This document shows, in pieces, positions 25,764 to 35,395 of a stretch of DNA of 64,000 bases. The DNA is from Bacteroidales bacterium (GTDB lineage: Bacteria; Bacteroidota; Bacteroidia; Bacteroidales; F082): the NCBI GenBank assembly GCA_016290215.1, contig JAEETH010000013.1:1-64000 (forward strand). The letters are read 5' to 3'. The position numbers and the translations under genes were made by a program. The stretch's first letter is position 1. The number at the start of each line of letters is the position of its first letter. The notes under the pieces were generated by a model. That model made no database searches and had not been told where the DNA came from. It saw nothing but the letters and a program-made list of their open reading frames with translations.

Positions 25764-27381
25764 GCTCATTAAATATCTGACAATCATTGTTTTTTTGTCG
25801 TCTGCACTGACGGTTTCGGCACAGAGCGACGAGAAGGCCATACGCAAGGGCAACCGAAACTACAAGGGTGGCAATTACGAACAAGCCATCTCCAATTATC
25901 GGAAAGCGTTGGAAATCAGGCCTAACAACGCGAAGGCACAGTTCAACTTGGGCGATGTGTATTACGCCAAGCAGTCGTACGACACGGCTTATACTGAGTT
26001 CCAAAAGGTGTTGGAGCTTTCGCCCGATGCCAAACTGAAATCGGATGCTTTGTTCAATATGGGCAACTGCTTGCTGGCCCAAGACAAGTTCTATGACGCA
26101 TTTAGTATATATAAGGTGTCGCTGAAGATGAACCCCGAGAACGAAAACGCGTTGTATAACCTTGAGTATTGCCGCGCCCATTTAGTCAAGAGCGAGATTT
26201 GGGTGGTACAGCCTGAGCATGGTAGGGTAGAGGCGAATGAAAAGATGGCATATAATGGGCAGCGCGTCACGTTGACTTCGCAAGCAGATGAGGATTATGC
26301 CTTGTCGGAGTATATTGTGGCACGAGCCGACAATATGGAGGTGAAGGTCGACGTGAGTGGCAACAGTTTCATTATGCCCAAGTTTGATGTGATGGTCACG
26401 GCTGTGTTTAAACCGTCGCATAAGATTGAAATCGAAAAGAACATCAAGCATGGCACGGTGCGTGCAGACCGACAAAAAGCCGTTGAAGGCCAGCAGGTTG
26501 CACTATCTGGGAAAGGCGAGGATGGCTATGTTGTGGATAAGTTCATTGTGTATAAGACAGGGAGCCGCAGTGATACGGTGACAGTCAATGATACGGTATT
26601 CCAAATGCCCAACTTCGACGTGACGGTGACAGCCACTTTCCGTACAGCATTGAAAGTCAGCGTCGACAGCGTGGCTAATGGTACCATTAAGGTGACCGAT
26701 AGTTTGGTCAAACCTGGAACCAACATTGGCATTATCGTAAAACCCGACAAAGGCTACCAATTGGATGACTTGCGGGTGGTCAGCGACAAGGATGCTACTG
26801 AGTCGGCACCCGTTTCCGACGACAACATGTTCCAGATGATTGACTCCGATGTGACGGTGAAGGCCAATTTCGTGGAAGCGACGAATTATTTCAAGGTCAA
26901 TGCCGACTCCACGCTGAAAGGCGGTCATGTCTTGCTCGACCAAGTGGAAGCCACACGCCGCGAGACGGTGAAGCTGAACAACGTTCCCGAGCCTGGCTAC
27001 CAGTTCAAGGAGTATGTCATCCATCAGGTGGGCGACACTGCCGTGAAGGTGCAGCCTTTGGGTAACTTCTTCACCATGCCTGACTTCGATGTGGAGGTCT
27101 CCGCCATCTTTGAAAAGAGTGAAGGCGAGAACCAGCAGCAACAACAGCAGCAAGACCAACAACAAGACCAGCAGAATCAAGAGCAACAACAAGACCAGCA
27201 GCAGAACCAAGACCAGCAACAGCAGCAGCAAAACCAACAACAGCAAAACCAGCAGATGTCGAAGGAAGATGCCCAGCGCATGTTGGATGCCCTTGAGAAC
27301 CAGGAAAAGAAGACCATGGAGAAGGTCAACGAACAAAAAGTAAGACAACAACCCAAGAAGAAGAGTGATAAAGATTGGTAA
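25756..27381 (+). CDS. batC: BatC, TPR protein with four inserted beta-repeat modules and a Gln-rich tail
   Basis: 541 aa from MNKLIKYL at 25756. Signal peptide 1-22, TPR region 24-140 (GNRNYKGGNYEQAISNYRKAL, then two more units). Residues ~148-455 are four tandem ~75-aa repeats, each with H/N-G-x-V/I near the start and a closing F-x-M-P-x-F-D-V-x-V-x-A-x-F. This is the bacterial-repeat type seen in surface proteins. A Gln/Asn run (~460-505) follows, then SKEDAQRMLDALENQEK, the usual BatC ending. Ordinary BatC goes straight from TPR to the Gln-rich part, so the insertion is unusual. It is exported and probably periplasmic. Confidence 0.85.
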   Translation: MNKLIKYLTIIVFLSSALTVSAQSDEKAIRKGNRNYKGGNYEQAISNYRKALEIRPNNAKAQFNLGDVYYAKQSYDTAYTEFQKVLELSPDAKLKSDALFNMGNCLLAQDKFYDAFSIYKVSLKMNPENENALYNLEYCRAHLVKSEIWVVQPEHGRVEANEKMAYNGQRVTLTSQADEDYALSEYIVARADNMEVKVDVSGNSFIMPKFDVMVTAVFKPSHKIEIEKNIKHGTVRADRQKAVEGQQVALSGKGEDGYVVDKFIVYKTGSRSDTVTVNDTVFQMPNFDVTVTATFRTALKVSVDSVANGTIKVTDSLVKPGTNIGIIVKPDKGYQLDDLRVVSDKDATESAPVSDDNMFQMIDSDVTVKANFVEATNYFKVNADSTLKGGHVLLDQVEATRRETVKLNNVPEPGYQFKEYVIHQVGDTAVKVQPLGNFFTMPDFDVEVSAIFEKSEGENQQQQQQQDQQQDQQNQEQQQDQQQNQDQQQQQQNQQQQNQQMSKEDAQRMLDALENQEKKTMEKVNEQKVRQQPKKKSDKDW

Positions 27382-27383
27382 TT

Positions 27384-29243
27384 ATGAATAAACGAATCAT
27401 TTTGTTTTTGATGTTATGCCCGCTGTGGCTATGGGCGCAAGACAACCCGACCCTGACCGTTTCCACCAAGAAACAAGTTATGGTGGGCGAGCGTTTCCAG
27501 GTGGTGTTTGAAGCCAATGCCGAAGGCAAGAATTTCCAAGCGCCTTCGTTTGATGGCCTTACAGTGTTGGGTGGCCCGTTCACTTCGACGAGTTCAAGCT
27601 TCTCGATGGTCAACGGCTCGATGTCGCACACCGTCAAGTGTACCTATACCTATGCCTTGCAGGCTTATCAGGAGGGTACGGTACATGTGGGTTCGGCATC
27701 GCTTACCGTGAAAGGAAATAAAATCACCAGCCAGCCTTTCGACATCAAGGTGATTCCTGACGATGGTAGTCATGCGGCGCCTTCGGGAGGAGGCACTTCT
27801 TCGGGACAAGGGCAGTCGCAGCAGAATACTACCGACTCGCAAGTCAGTGGCAAGGATTTGTTTCTCAGGGTTATACCGTCAAAGAAATCAGCATACGTCG
27901 GCGAACAGGTCGTACTGACCTATAAGCTTTACACCAAAGTGCCCGTGTCGTCGGTGTCGCTCTCCAAGATGCCTTCATACGCAGGTTTTTGGACGAAAGA
28001 TGTCTCCGACAATAGCGGCACCTTGAAGCAGTCTAGCGAATACATCAATGGCATTGAATACACGACTGCGGAAATCCAAAAGGTGATTGTAGTTCCTCAG
28101 CGTTCGGGCAAGCTTGCTCTCGACCCAATGACAATGGAATGCATTGCCCAAATCCGCACCGAGCGCAACAACACCCGCAGCATGGACCCCTTCGAGGCCT
28201 TCTTCAACGATCCTTTCTTCAACCGTAACATCGTCAACGTGAAGAAGGAACTCTCATCGCAAGCCTTAACCCTTGAGGTGAAGAACCTTCCTGAAAACGG
28301 CAAACCTGCCTCGTTTGCCGGCGCTGTAGGTAATTATAGTTTCAAGTCTGACATCGACAAGACGGAACTGAGCACCAACGAGGCTGTTACCTTAACCCTT
28401 ACCGTTTCGGGTACGGGCAATGTGGAGCTGCTTCAGATGCCCGAGCCTGTCTTCCCGCCTGACTTTGAAGTGTATGACCCCAAAATCTCCACATCAACCA
28501 ATGTGGGCCCGCAAGGTCTGACAGGAACGAAAAAGGCGGAATATTTGGCAATCCCACGTCGTGCAGGCAGTTTTACCATCCCTTCGGTGGAGTTCTCTTA
28601 TTACAACTCGTCGACTGATTCTTACGAGGTTATGTCCTCCGATCCATACGAAATTAAGGTGGAAAAGGGCTCTGGCTCCGACGACGGTGGCGGTGTTTTC
28701 ACCTCCAACCAAGAGGATATCAAGTATTTGGGTAGCGACATCCGCCATATCATGACGGGCGATGCGCGTTTGAAGCCTACGCATACGGTATTCTTTGGGT
28801 CGGCAGCCTATTTCGTGGCACTTCTCGTGCTGTTGCTGCTCTTCATCATCTTGTTGTTTGTCTTGAAGAAGCGCGAACAGATGAGCAAAGATACGGCCGC
28901 AAATCGTAACAGAAAAGCCGACAAGGTGGCCCGTGGCCGTTTGAAGAATGCTTATCTGCACTTGAAAGCCAAGGACCAAGAGAAGTTCTATGTGGAGATG
29001 TCGCAAGCCTTGTGGGGCTACATCGCCGACAAATTAGGCATCGAACGCTCCAAACTCTCAATGGACACGGTGAGTGAGACCATGAAGGGTAAAAATGTGC
29101 CCGATGAATTGACGCAGCAGTTTGTCGATACGCTCAACAACTGTGAGTTTGCCCGTTTTGCTCCCGGCAGCGCCGAGGAAAAGATGGACGACCTCTATCA
29201 ACGCGGCATCGACGTGATTTCGAAAGCGGAAAAAGTCTTGTAA
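27384..29243 (+). CDS. batD: BatD, oxygen-tolerance membrane protein
   Basis: 619 aa from MNKRIILF at 27384, 2 bp after batC. Signal peptide 1-18 (ending LWAQ), long periplasmic region of tandem Ig-like beta domains (20-450) broken by a Gly/Ser/Gln-rich linker near 130-150, one membrane helix (~475-497), and a cytoplasmic tail with a conserved helical domain (AYLHLKAKDQEKFYVEMSQA, LGIERSKLS). This layout and size are standard for BatD. It is probably the periplasmic arm of the Bat complex. Confidence 0.92.
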   Translation: MNKRIILFLMLCPLWLWAQDNPTLTVSTKKQVMVGERFQVVFEANAEGKNFQAPSFDGLTVLGGPFTSTSSSFSMVNGSMSHTVKCTYTYALQAYQEGTVHVGSASLTVKGNKITSQPFDIKVIPDDGSHAAPSGGGTSSGQGQSQQNTTDSQVSGKDLFLRVIPSKKSAYVGEQVVLTYKLYTKVPVSSVSLSKMPSYAGFWTKDVSDNSGTLKQSSEYINGIEYTTAEIQKVIVVPQRSGKLALDPMTMECIAQIRTERNNTRSMDPFEAFFNDPFFNRNIVNVKKELSSQALTLEVKNLPENGKPASFAGAVGNYSFKSDIDKTELSTNEAVTLTLTVSGTGNVELLQMPEPVFPPDFEVYDPKISTSTNVGPQGLTGTKKAEYLAIPRRAGSFTIPSVEFSYYNSSTDSYEVMSSDPYEIKVEKGSGSDDGGGVFTSNQEDIKYLGSDIRHIMTGDARLKPTHTVFFGSAAYFVALLVLLLLFIILLFVLKKREQMSKDTAANRNRKADKVARGRLKNAYLHLKAKDQEKFYVEMSQALWGYIADKLGIERSKLSMDTVSETMKGKNVPDELTQQFVDTLNNCEFARFAPGSAEEKMDDLYQRGIDVISKAEKVL

Positions 29244-29263
29244 ACAATGAAAGGGAAAAAGAG

Positions 29264-30022
29264 ATGAAACGATACACCTTATTTATATTATTGTCGCTAT
29301 TCGCCTTCATGGGCAAGGCACAGGAAAGTGTCGACGTTTGGTTTGAGCAAGCCAATGCTGCCTACAATATGGGCAACTACGACTCGGCTAAAATCATCTA
29401 TGAGAAGATATTGGCTACCGACATGGAGTCGGTGCCGCTCTATTATAATTTGGGCAATGCTTACTATAAGATGCATGAGTATCCCCTGGCGATTTACTAT
29501 TACGAAAAAGCCCTGAAACTTGACCCTTCGAACGAAGAAGTGCAGACCAACCTCGCCATTGCCAACCATGCCATTGTCGACAAGATTGAGCCTGTTCCAC
29601 AGTCGTTTATCGTCAGAGGATGGCGTAATGCCAGGGCTTCGCTTTCGGGCAACCAATGGGCTTGGTGCTCCATTGTTTTCTTCGCCTTGCTGTTGGTTTC
29701 ACTGTTCTTGTTTTTGCGTTCACGCAAGGTGGGACTGAGGAAGTTGGGCTTTTTCGCTGGCCTCGTTTTCCTGCTTGCCTTTGGATTGTCGGTGGTCTTT
29801 GCCGCACAACTAAAGGTGGCTTCCGAGAAGCAGGACCAAGCCATTCTTATGACGCCGACGGTGACGGTGAAAAGCTCGCCCAGCGAAACCAGTGTCGACC
29901 TCTTTGTGTTGCACGAAGGCACGAAAGTCAGCATTTTGGAGACGGCCGACGGATGGTGCAAGATCAAAATCGCCAATGGCAGTGTAGGCTGGCTGATGGA
30001 AGATTCCATGCGCCCATTTTGA
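29264..30022 (+). CDS. batE: BatE, TPR plus SH3-like membrane protein
   Basis: 252 aa. Signal peptide 1-19, two TPR units (about 25-95: ANAAYNMGNYDSAKIIYEKI, then Y-Y-N-L-G-N-A-Y-Y-K), two membrane helices (about 135-155 and 163-182), and a C-terminal bacterial SH3 domain (190-252) with VKSSPSE and GWCKIKIANGSVGW. It ends the Bat operon, 20 bp after batD. The order batA-B-C-D-E is complete. Confidence 0.9.
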   Translation: MKRYTLFILLSLFAFMGKAQESVDVWFEQANAAYNMGNYDSAKIIYEKILATDMESVPLYYNLGNAYYKMHEYPLAIYYYEKALKLDPSNEEVQTNLAIANHAIVDKIEPVPQSFIVRGWRNARASLSGNQWAWCSIVFFALLLVSLFLFLRSRKVGLRKLGFFAGLVFLLAFGLSVVFAAQLKVASEKQDQAILMTPTVTVKSSPSETSVDLFVLHEGTKVSILETADGWCKIKIANGSVGWLMEDSMRPF

Positions 30023-30107
30023 CCTTTTTGGTAAGCTCTAAAAAGGCTTGTTGAGAAAAAAATCACTTTTTTTTTCGGCAAAATGCTTTTTCTTTGGGAG
30101 AATGTCC

Positions 30108-30115
30108 TATATTTG
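30108..30115 (+). promoter_or_regulatory. -7 promoter box of the T9SS propeller gene
   Basis: TATATTTG, a perfect TAnnTTTG match, 80 bp before the start at 30195. The leader is A/T-rich. It separates this gene from the Bat operon. Confidence 0.5.
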
Positions 30116-30194
30116 CAGACCATATTAAAGTGAAAAAGTGTCGTTAGACGCAATGACTTAGTGTAATACAGATAATTAATTAAAATTTCGTGAT

Positions 30195-33188
30195 ATGAAA
30201 AAGAGATTTTTACCTTTCAGTTTACTTCTGGTAATCATGATCTTGGGTCAGTCGGTTATCGCTGACCAAGGTGGACACTATGTGCCACGCACACAACCCA
30301 CAATGAATTCGGAAAGCTTCATGGGAAGCCTTCGCGTTAACCAAAAAACAGGTTTGATTGACCCTGTCGACATGTTCAAGGCAATGCAAACCCCTGTGAT
30401 GAGCGACAGAGCCGAAGACGCTTTGTATTGGATCAATATGGGTCCCGACAACATGGGTGGCCAGACTACCGCTATTTTGTATGATAACACTTTGAACGCT
30501 TCCAACAATCCTAATGGCGTCGTCTATATCGGTTCAAAAGGCGGTGGCGTTTATAAGACTTACAATCAAGGTATCACTTGGCACCAGGTGGGCAATGTTG
30601 ACTTGATGGTCAGCACCATGGCTCAAGACAAGGACGGCGTCATCTATGTGGGTACTGGCGATTGCGGTACTATTTCCAAGTTTGGTAATAACACTTACGA
30701 TTACAATGGTCTCAGCCAACAGGGTTATACCAATAGCTTCATTGGAACGGGCATCTGGACTATCGATGCAAGAAACAACGATGCAATGACCCAGATTGTG
30801 GCTCCCACGGCTGATGAATGGCTTTATATCAACGAAGTTGCAGTTGTTGGCAACAAGCTTTTGGTCGCCACTCCTGAAGGCCTGAAGTATACTTCTAACA
30901 AGGGTCAAAGCTGGCATACGGTCCTTGAAGGCAATGCCGCTCAAGTGAAAGTCGGTAGCGGCAATGTCATCGTTGCTTCTGTCGATGGTAAGATTTATAT
31001 TGGTGACGATATCAATAACCTCGTGTGCCATTCTGGAGAGACCACACAAATGGAAGGTGACACCCTTCTGCCTTTGGCAGCTGCCATTCTTGACATCGCA
31101 GTTTCTCCTAAGAACGATAACGTCATTTATGCTTCAAGCATCGATGCCCAAGGCAACCACGCCGGTGTTTTCATGACATCGGACAAGGGCGCTACTTGGA
31201 GCAGAATTTTGCCCAATGTAGGTACTGACCTTGGTCACAACATTTATGAAGGCAGAGGCGTTTACAACCAGGGTATCGTTGTTGACCCCAGCAATGACGG
31301 CATTCTTTATGTGACTGGTTATAAATTATGGCGTTTGCAGCGTCCTTCAAGTGGATCAGGTTATTATCTGTGCGAAGCCGTCACCCTCAATTCCATGATT
31401 TCATCACCCGCCTATCTCCATGTTGGCCTTCACGTGATGACCTTTAATCCTAACGACCCGAATGAGTATTACATTGGCACCGATGGCGGTCTCTACAAAG
31501 GCGATAGGAATTTCATGTTCTTTAACTGCAATAGAAACTATGTCACCATGCGTGCCTTCAGCGTGGCCTACTCTGGCAAAGACACGCGTGTCATGGCTTC
31601 CGGCCTTGACCATGGTACCGTTCTGATTGAGGGTGATGAAAACACGAATACCCTTGGCACAGGCCTTTGGATTAATCCTTCTGGCGACAATATGGGTATG
31701 TACTCAAATGGATCGGATGCAGGTCCGTGCGCATTCTCAATGATCAACTCCAACACGATTTTCGTGACCTATAAGGGTAGTGACGGACATCCGGCGATTG
31801 CTCGTTCCGAAACTGCAGGTGAAGACTGGGTTTCCACCAACTTCACTTCAGGTTTGAGTGTGAACGGCTCTTCCTACCGTCTGCCTTTCGTGATGACTGA
31901 AGAATATGATGCAACTTGGAATATTGATTCTGTGTGGTACTACAACACAACAGAAGAGGTTGAACCTGCTGGAAAAGTGGTCGAATGCATCAGTAACAAC
32001 AATTACCCCTTCAATTTCACTTTGACTGCTCCCCTTGCTGCTGGCGACTCTGTCTTGGTTCATGACCCCATTGCAGCCAAGTTGTTTGTCTCCTTCACGG
32101 ATGCTCTTTATTTGTCGCTGACTCCCCTGAATTTCGGCGTGGAATCAGAATGGATTAAAATCGCTGGTAAGTTGTCAAATAGCATGATCAATCAGCATCC
32201 TGAACTCGCCAGCTACAGCTATACGGGCGAACCTCTTAGCATGGGTCTCTCCGCTGATGGCGACAATCTGTTTGTTGGCTTCAAGAATGGCAAGCTTTAT
32301 CGTATTACGCACTTGAATACGGTTTCTAATCTTGCAACGGGTGTCAACACCGTCACCGTTACCGACTCCTTGGGCCATGCAAGCACTATCATGAATCCTG
32401 ATTGCCAAGTGGTTACCACACTCATTGAGCTCCCCATTGATGGTCAATGTATCACTTCAGTTTCATTTGATCCTCGCAACTCCAATAAGGTCGTCATTAC
32501 CTGTGGTAACTATGGCAACGAAAGCTATGTGTTCTATTCCACTAACGCTTTGTCGGATAATCCGGTGTTTACCTCAGTGCAAGGCAACCTGCCGCTGATG
32601 CCCGTCTATTCTTCACTGATTGAAATGGGAACGGGTGATGTCATTATTGGCACGGAACGCGGTATCTTCAGAACGAAGGACATCGCCAGTGCCAACTGGA
32701 CGGCTGAAAGTCGCATGTTGGGTGAGGTTCCTGTGATGGAGCTGAAGCAACAAAGAATGAGCAAAGAGGACAAGCAAATTGTTGAAGTGACTGAAGATGG
32801 TACTTTCATCACCGATTATCCTGGTGTTCATAATACGGGTATCATCTACGCCGCCACTTATGGCAAGGGTGTGTTCCGTTGCGAGAACTACAAAGTTTCT
32901 GGCACCAGTGTTCCTGAAACACCCGCCGCTGTTGAAACCTCTGTGTTGCTCTATCCTAACCCGGTTCAGGGTGAGGCTACTGTGAGCTTCGAAATGACTG
33001 AAAGCGCCAATGTCAACTACCAAGTGTTTGACTTGACAGGTCGCATGGTGATGAACCGAAGCGTTGGTCGCATGTCAGAAGGCTCGCATGAGTTCAGAAT
33101 CAACACCGAAAACCTCAGCACAGGCTCATACGTCTTGCGCCTCAACCAAGGTGGCAACAGCAGTTGCGTGAAGTTCTTGGTGTACTAA
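30195..33188 (+). CDS. secreted beta-propeller protein with T9SS sorting domain
   Basis: 997 aa. Signal peptide 1-23 (MKKRFLPF..SVIA). The body contains several sortilin/BNR-type propeller motifs (GGGVYKTYNQGITWHQVG, YTSNKGQSWHTV, MTSDKGATWSRI), so it is likely one or two beta-propellers. The last ~80 residues are a type A T9SS C-terminal domain: V-L-L-Y-P-N-P-V-Q-G, VFDLTGRMV, STGSYVLRL, ending KFLVY. The protein would be exported by type IX secretion and attached to or released from the surface. Substrate unknown. It has its own promoter and an intrinsic terminator behind it. Confidence 0.85.
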   Translation: MKKRFLPFSLLLVIMILGQSVIADQGGHYVPRTQPTMNSESFMGSLRVNQKTGLIDPVDMFKAMQTPVMSDRAEDALYWINMGPDNMGGQTTAILYDNTLNASNNPNGVVYIGSKGGGVYKTYNQGITWHQVGNVDLMVSTMAQDKDGVIYVGTGDCGTISKFGNNTYDYNGLSQQGYTNSFIGTGIWTIDARNNDAMTQIVAPTADEWLYINEVAVVGNKLLVATPEGLKYTSNKGQSWHTVLEGNAAQVKVGSGNVIVASVDGKIYIGDDINNLVCHSGETTQMEGDTLLPLAAAILDIAVSPKNDNVIYASSIDAQGNHAGVFMTSDKGATWSRILPNVGTDLGHNIYEGRGVYNQGIVVDPSNDGILYVTGYKLWRLQRPSSGSGYYLCEAVTLNSMISSPAYLHVGLHVMTFNPNDPNEYYIGTDGGLYKGDRNFMFFNCNRNYVTMRAFSVAYSGKDTRVMASGLDHGTVLIEGDENTNTLGTGLWINPSGDNMGMYSNGSDAGPCAFSMINSNTIFVTYKGSDGHPAIARSETAGEDWVSTNFTSGLSVNGSSYRLPFVMTEEYDATWNIDSVWYYNTTEEVEPAGKVVECISNNNYPFNFTLTAPLAAGDSVLVHDPIAAKLFVSFTDALYLSLTPLNFGVESEWIKIAGKLSNSMINQHPELASYSYTGEPLSMGLSADGDNLFVGFKNGKLYRITHLNTVSNLATGVNTVTVTDSLGHASTIMNPDCQVVTTLIELPIDGQCITSVSFDPRNSNKVVITCGNYGNESYVFYSTNALSDNPVFTSVQGNLPLMPVYSSLIEMGTGDVIIGTERGIFRTKDIASANWTAESRMLGEVPVMELKQQRMSKEDKQIVEVTEDGTFITDYPGVHNTGIIYAATYGKGVFRCENYKVSGTSVPETPAAVETSVLLYPNPVQGEATVSFEMTESANVNYQVFDLTGRMVMNRSVGRMSEGSHEFRINTENLSTGSYVLRLNQGGNSSCVKFLVY

Positions 33189-33201
33189 TTCACCAATGGT
33201 T

Positions 33202-33229
33202 GTAGAGACGTGCATGGGCGCGTCTATAC
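33202..33229. repeat. GTAGAGACG-type hairpin, copy 1
   Basis: GTAGAGACG and CGTCTATAC (one mismatch) form a stem 13 bp after the propeller gene. Related hairpins follow genes at 40482, 55800 and 60930. Confidence 0.55.
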
Positions 33230-33242
33230 CAACCAATGTAAA

Positions 33243-33280
33243 AAAGGAAAGACAATCTGTTAAAGGTTGTCTTTCTTTTT
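33243..33280 (+). terminator. intrinsic terminator after the propeller gene
   Basis: GAAAGACAA pairs with TTGTCTTTC around a loop, with A-runs before and a T-run after, so it can work in both directions. Confidence 0.7.
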
Positions 33281-33281
33281 G

Positions 33282-33289
33282 TATTTTTG
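33282..33289 (+). promoter_or_regulatory. -7 box of the acyl-CoA carboxylase alpha gene
   Basis: TATTTTTG, 18 bp before the chosen ATG at 33308. It rules out the longer TTG-initiated frame at 33287. A leader of about 12 nt would result. Confidence 0.45.
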
Positions 33290-33307
33290 CGGTATCATTA
33301 TGACGCT

Positions 33308-35299
33308 ATGAACAGCAAAAAGATAAATAAAATACTGATTGCTAACCGAGGTGAAATTGCAGTGCGTATCAATAAGAGTCTGCGGAAACTGCATATCGCT
33401 TCGGTGGCGGTCTTTGCCGACAATGATGCCAACGCGCTGCATAGGAGGATGGCTGATGAGGCGTGCCCTTTGGGTGGCGGTGCTTTGAAAGACACGTATC
33501 TCAATGTCCGGAAAATCATCGATGCGGCTTTGGATGCTGGTGCCGATGCCATTCATCCTGGTTATGGCTTCCTCTCCGAAAGTCCCGAATTGGTGGAGGC
33601 TTGTGAAGCCAACAACTTGATTTTCATCGGTCCCGACGCGCAGTCGATGCGCTTGATGGGCAATAAGATTGAAGCGAGGAAAGTGGCTATAAAAAATGGC
33701 ATTCCCGTCACATTTGGCACCATGGGTAGCCACGACGACATCATCGCACAGGCCGACAGCTTGCCGTATCCTGTCTTGATTAAGGCAGCGGCGGGTGGCG
33801 GCGGAAAAGGCATGCACATTGTTTGGCAAAAAGAAGATTTGAAAGACGAGTTGGAACGTGCCTCGCGCGAAGCCGAGAAGTATTTCGGTGACGGGACGGT
33901 GTTCGTTGAGCAATACATTGAAAACCCACGACATATCGAAGTGCAGGTGTTGGCCGACCATTTTGGCAATGTCATTCATTTGCATGAACGCGAATGTACC
34001 ATCCAACGCCGTTATCAAAAAATCATCGAGGAATCGCCTTCGCCGACCTTGACGGAGGAGAAACGCAAGCAACTGTGCGACACGGCAGTCAAGTTGTGCA
34101 AGGCTATAGGCTACCGTAATGCAGGAACGGTGGAATTTTTGGTCGACAAGGACTTGAACTTCTATTTCTTGGAGATGAACACCCGCATCCAGGTGGAACA
34201 TCCCGTTACCGAAATGCGTACCGGCATTGACATTGTGGAGGAACAGATTCGTATCGCGAGAGGGAAGGAGATGGGCTGGACACAAGACGCCATCCAGCCT
34301 CAAGGCCATGCCATAGAATTGCGTATTTATGCCGAAGACCCCGCTAATGGCTTCTTGCCTACGCCAGGCAAGGTGACCGCTTACCACGAGCCTCAAGTGC
34401 GTGGTGCCCGTGTGGACAGCAGTATCGACGGTGCTTGCTCGATTTCAGAGGCTTACGACCCCATGATTGCCAAGCTGACCTGCCATGGCAAAACCCGTCA
34501 GTCAGCCCTCGAAACAGCCCGCCAAGCCTTGAGGGAGTTTATCATTCAAGGTCTTACCACCAACAAGGCCTATCTTTGGGAAGTGATTAAAAATGAGGAT
34601 TTTATCGCTAACAAGATCGACACCTCGTTTTGCGCAACCCATCAAGAAACTCTTCTGAAAGCTTTGGAATCGAGTCGTAATAATCAGAATGTGAACGATA
34701 TAGTAGTTGCATTTCTGATGTACGATTTCTGCAAGAAGCAGGTGGAGTGCCATCCCGAGAATGTCTGGGAAGAAATAGGCTATTGGCGTTATCGGATGCA
34801 ACTGACGGTGGATGTGGAAGGCAAGAAGGTGCCAGTGAATATATTCGCTGCCGAAGCTGGAAAAATCAGCGGTGCGATAGGGGAGACCCCTTTCGTGGTG
34901 GAATTCATCCAATACGACAACAAGCAGCTGAAAATCATGCTCAACGGCCGTACTGAAACCGTGTATTGCTCCGTCAACGACGAACAGAAGACCATCGTCA
35001 ATTTCCGAGGTCTCAATTTCACTTGTTTCCGCACTGACCAACTGAATGAGACTTGGGATTATGCCTGCAAGGAAATGGTGAACGACAAAACCAAATTGGT
35101 GTCACCGATGCCAGGTAAGGTGGTGAAAATCAATGTCAAAGAAGGTGATGAGGTGAAAGAAGGAACGATAATGATGGTGGTGGAGGCTATGAAGATGGAA
35201 AACAACATCGTGGCTTCGGGCACCGCCAAAGTGAAGAAGATTCTTGTCGCCGATGGACAAATGGTAGATAATAAGATGCAATTAATTGAGTTGGAATAA
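33308..35299 (+). CDS. biotin-dependent acyl-CoA carboxylase alpha subunit (biotin carboxylase plus BCCP)
   Basis: 663 aa. The N-terminal biotin carboxylase (1-450) has ANRGEIAVR, HPGYGFLSE, the ATP-grasp Gly loop AAAGGGGKGMH, HEREC, and FLEMNTRIQVEHPVTE. A linker domain (450-590) follows. The C-terminal biotinyl domain has the lysine in EAMKMENN (about residue 630). It carboxylates its own biotin with bicarbonate and ATP; a separate beta subunit transfers CO2 to the acyl-CoA. The only beta subunit in the window, at 42843-44450, looks methylcrotonyl-CoA-like. Propionyl-CoA specificity is possible. It is followed by acyl-CoA dehydrogenase. Confidence 0.88.
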   Translation: MNSKKINKILIANRGEIAVRINKSLRKLHIASVAVFADNDANALHRRMADEACPLGGGALKDTYLNVRKIIDAALDAGADAIHPGYGFLSESPELVEACEANNLIFIGPDAQSMRLMGNKIEARKVAIKNGIPVTFGTMGSHDDIIAQADSLPYPVLIKAAAGGGGKGMHIVWQKEDLKDELERASREAEKYFGDGTVFVEQYIENPRHIEVQVLADHFGNVIHLHERECTIQRRYQKIIEESPSPTLTEEKRKQLCDTAVKLCKAIGYRNAGTVEFLVDKDLNFYFLEMNTRIQVEHPVTEMRTGIDIVEEQIRIARGKEMGWTQDAIQPQGHAIELRIYAEDPANGFLPTPGKVTAYHEPQVRGARVDSSIDGACSISEAYDPMIAKLTCHGKTRQSALETARQALREFIIQGLTTNKAYLWEVIKNEDFIANKIDTSFCATHQETLLKALESSRNNQNVNDIVVAFLMYDFCKKQVECHPENVWEEIGYWRYRMQLTVDVEGKKVPVNIFAAEAGKISGAIGETPFVVEFIQYDNKQLKIMLNGRTETVYCSVNDEQKTIVNFRGLNFTCFRTDQLNETWDYACKEMVNDKTKLVSPMPGKVVKINVKEGDEVKEGTIMMVVEAMKMENNIVASGTAKVKKILVADGQMVDNKMQLIELE

Positions 35300-35307
35300 T
35301 AATGAAG

Positions 35308-35385
35308 CTTTCAGCTGTCGGCAGTCAGCAATCAGCATGGTGTCACCGTGCTGAAAGCTGAGGGTTGAAAGCTGATAGCCAACAA
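35308..35385. repeat. word-based palindrome in the carboxylase-dehydrogenase gap
   Basis: GCTTTCAGCTGTCGGCAG and CAGCAATCAGCATGG words face GTGCTGAAAGCTGAG and TGAAAGCTGATAG words. It belongs to the set of intergenic palindromes made of short repeated words in this genome. Confidence 0.5.
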
Positions 35386-35395
35386 ATAAAACACT

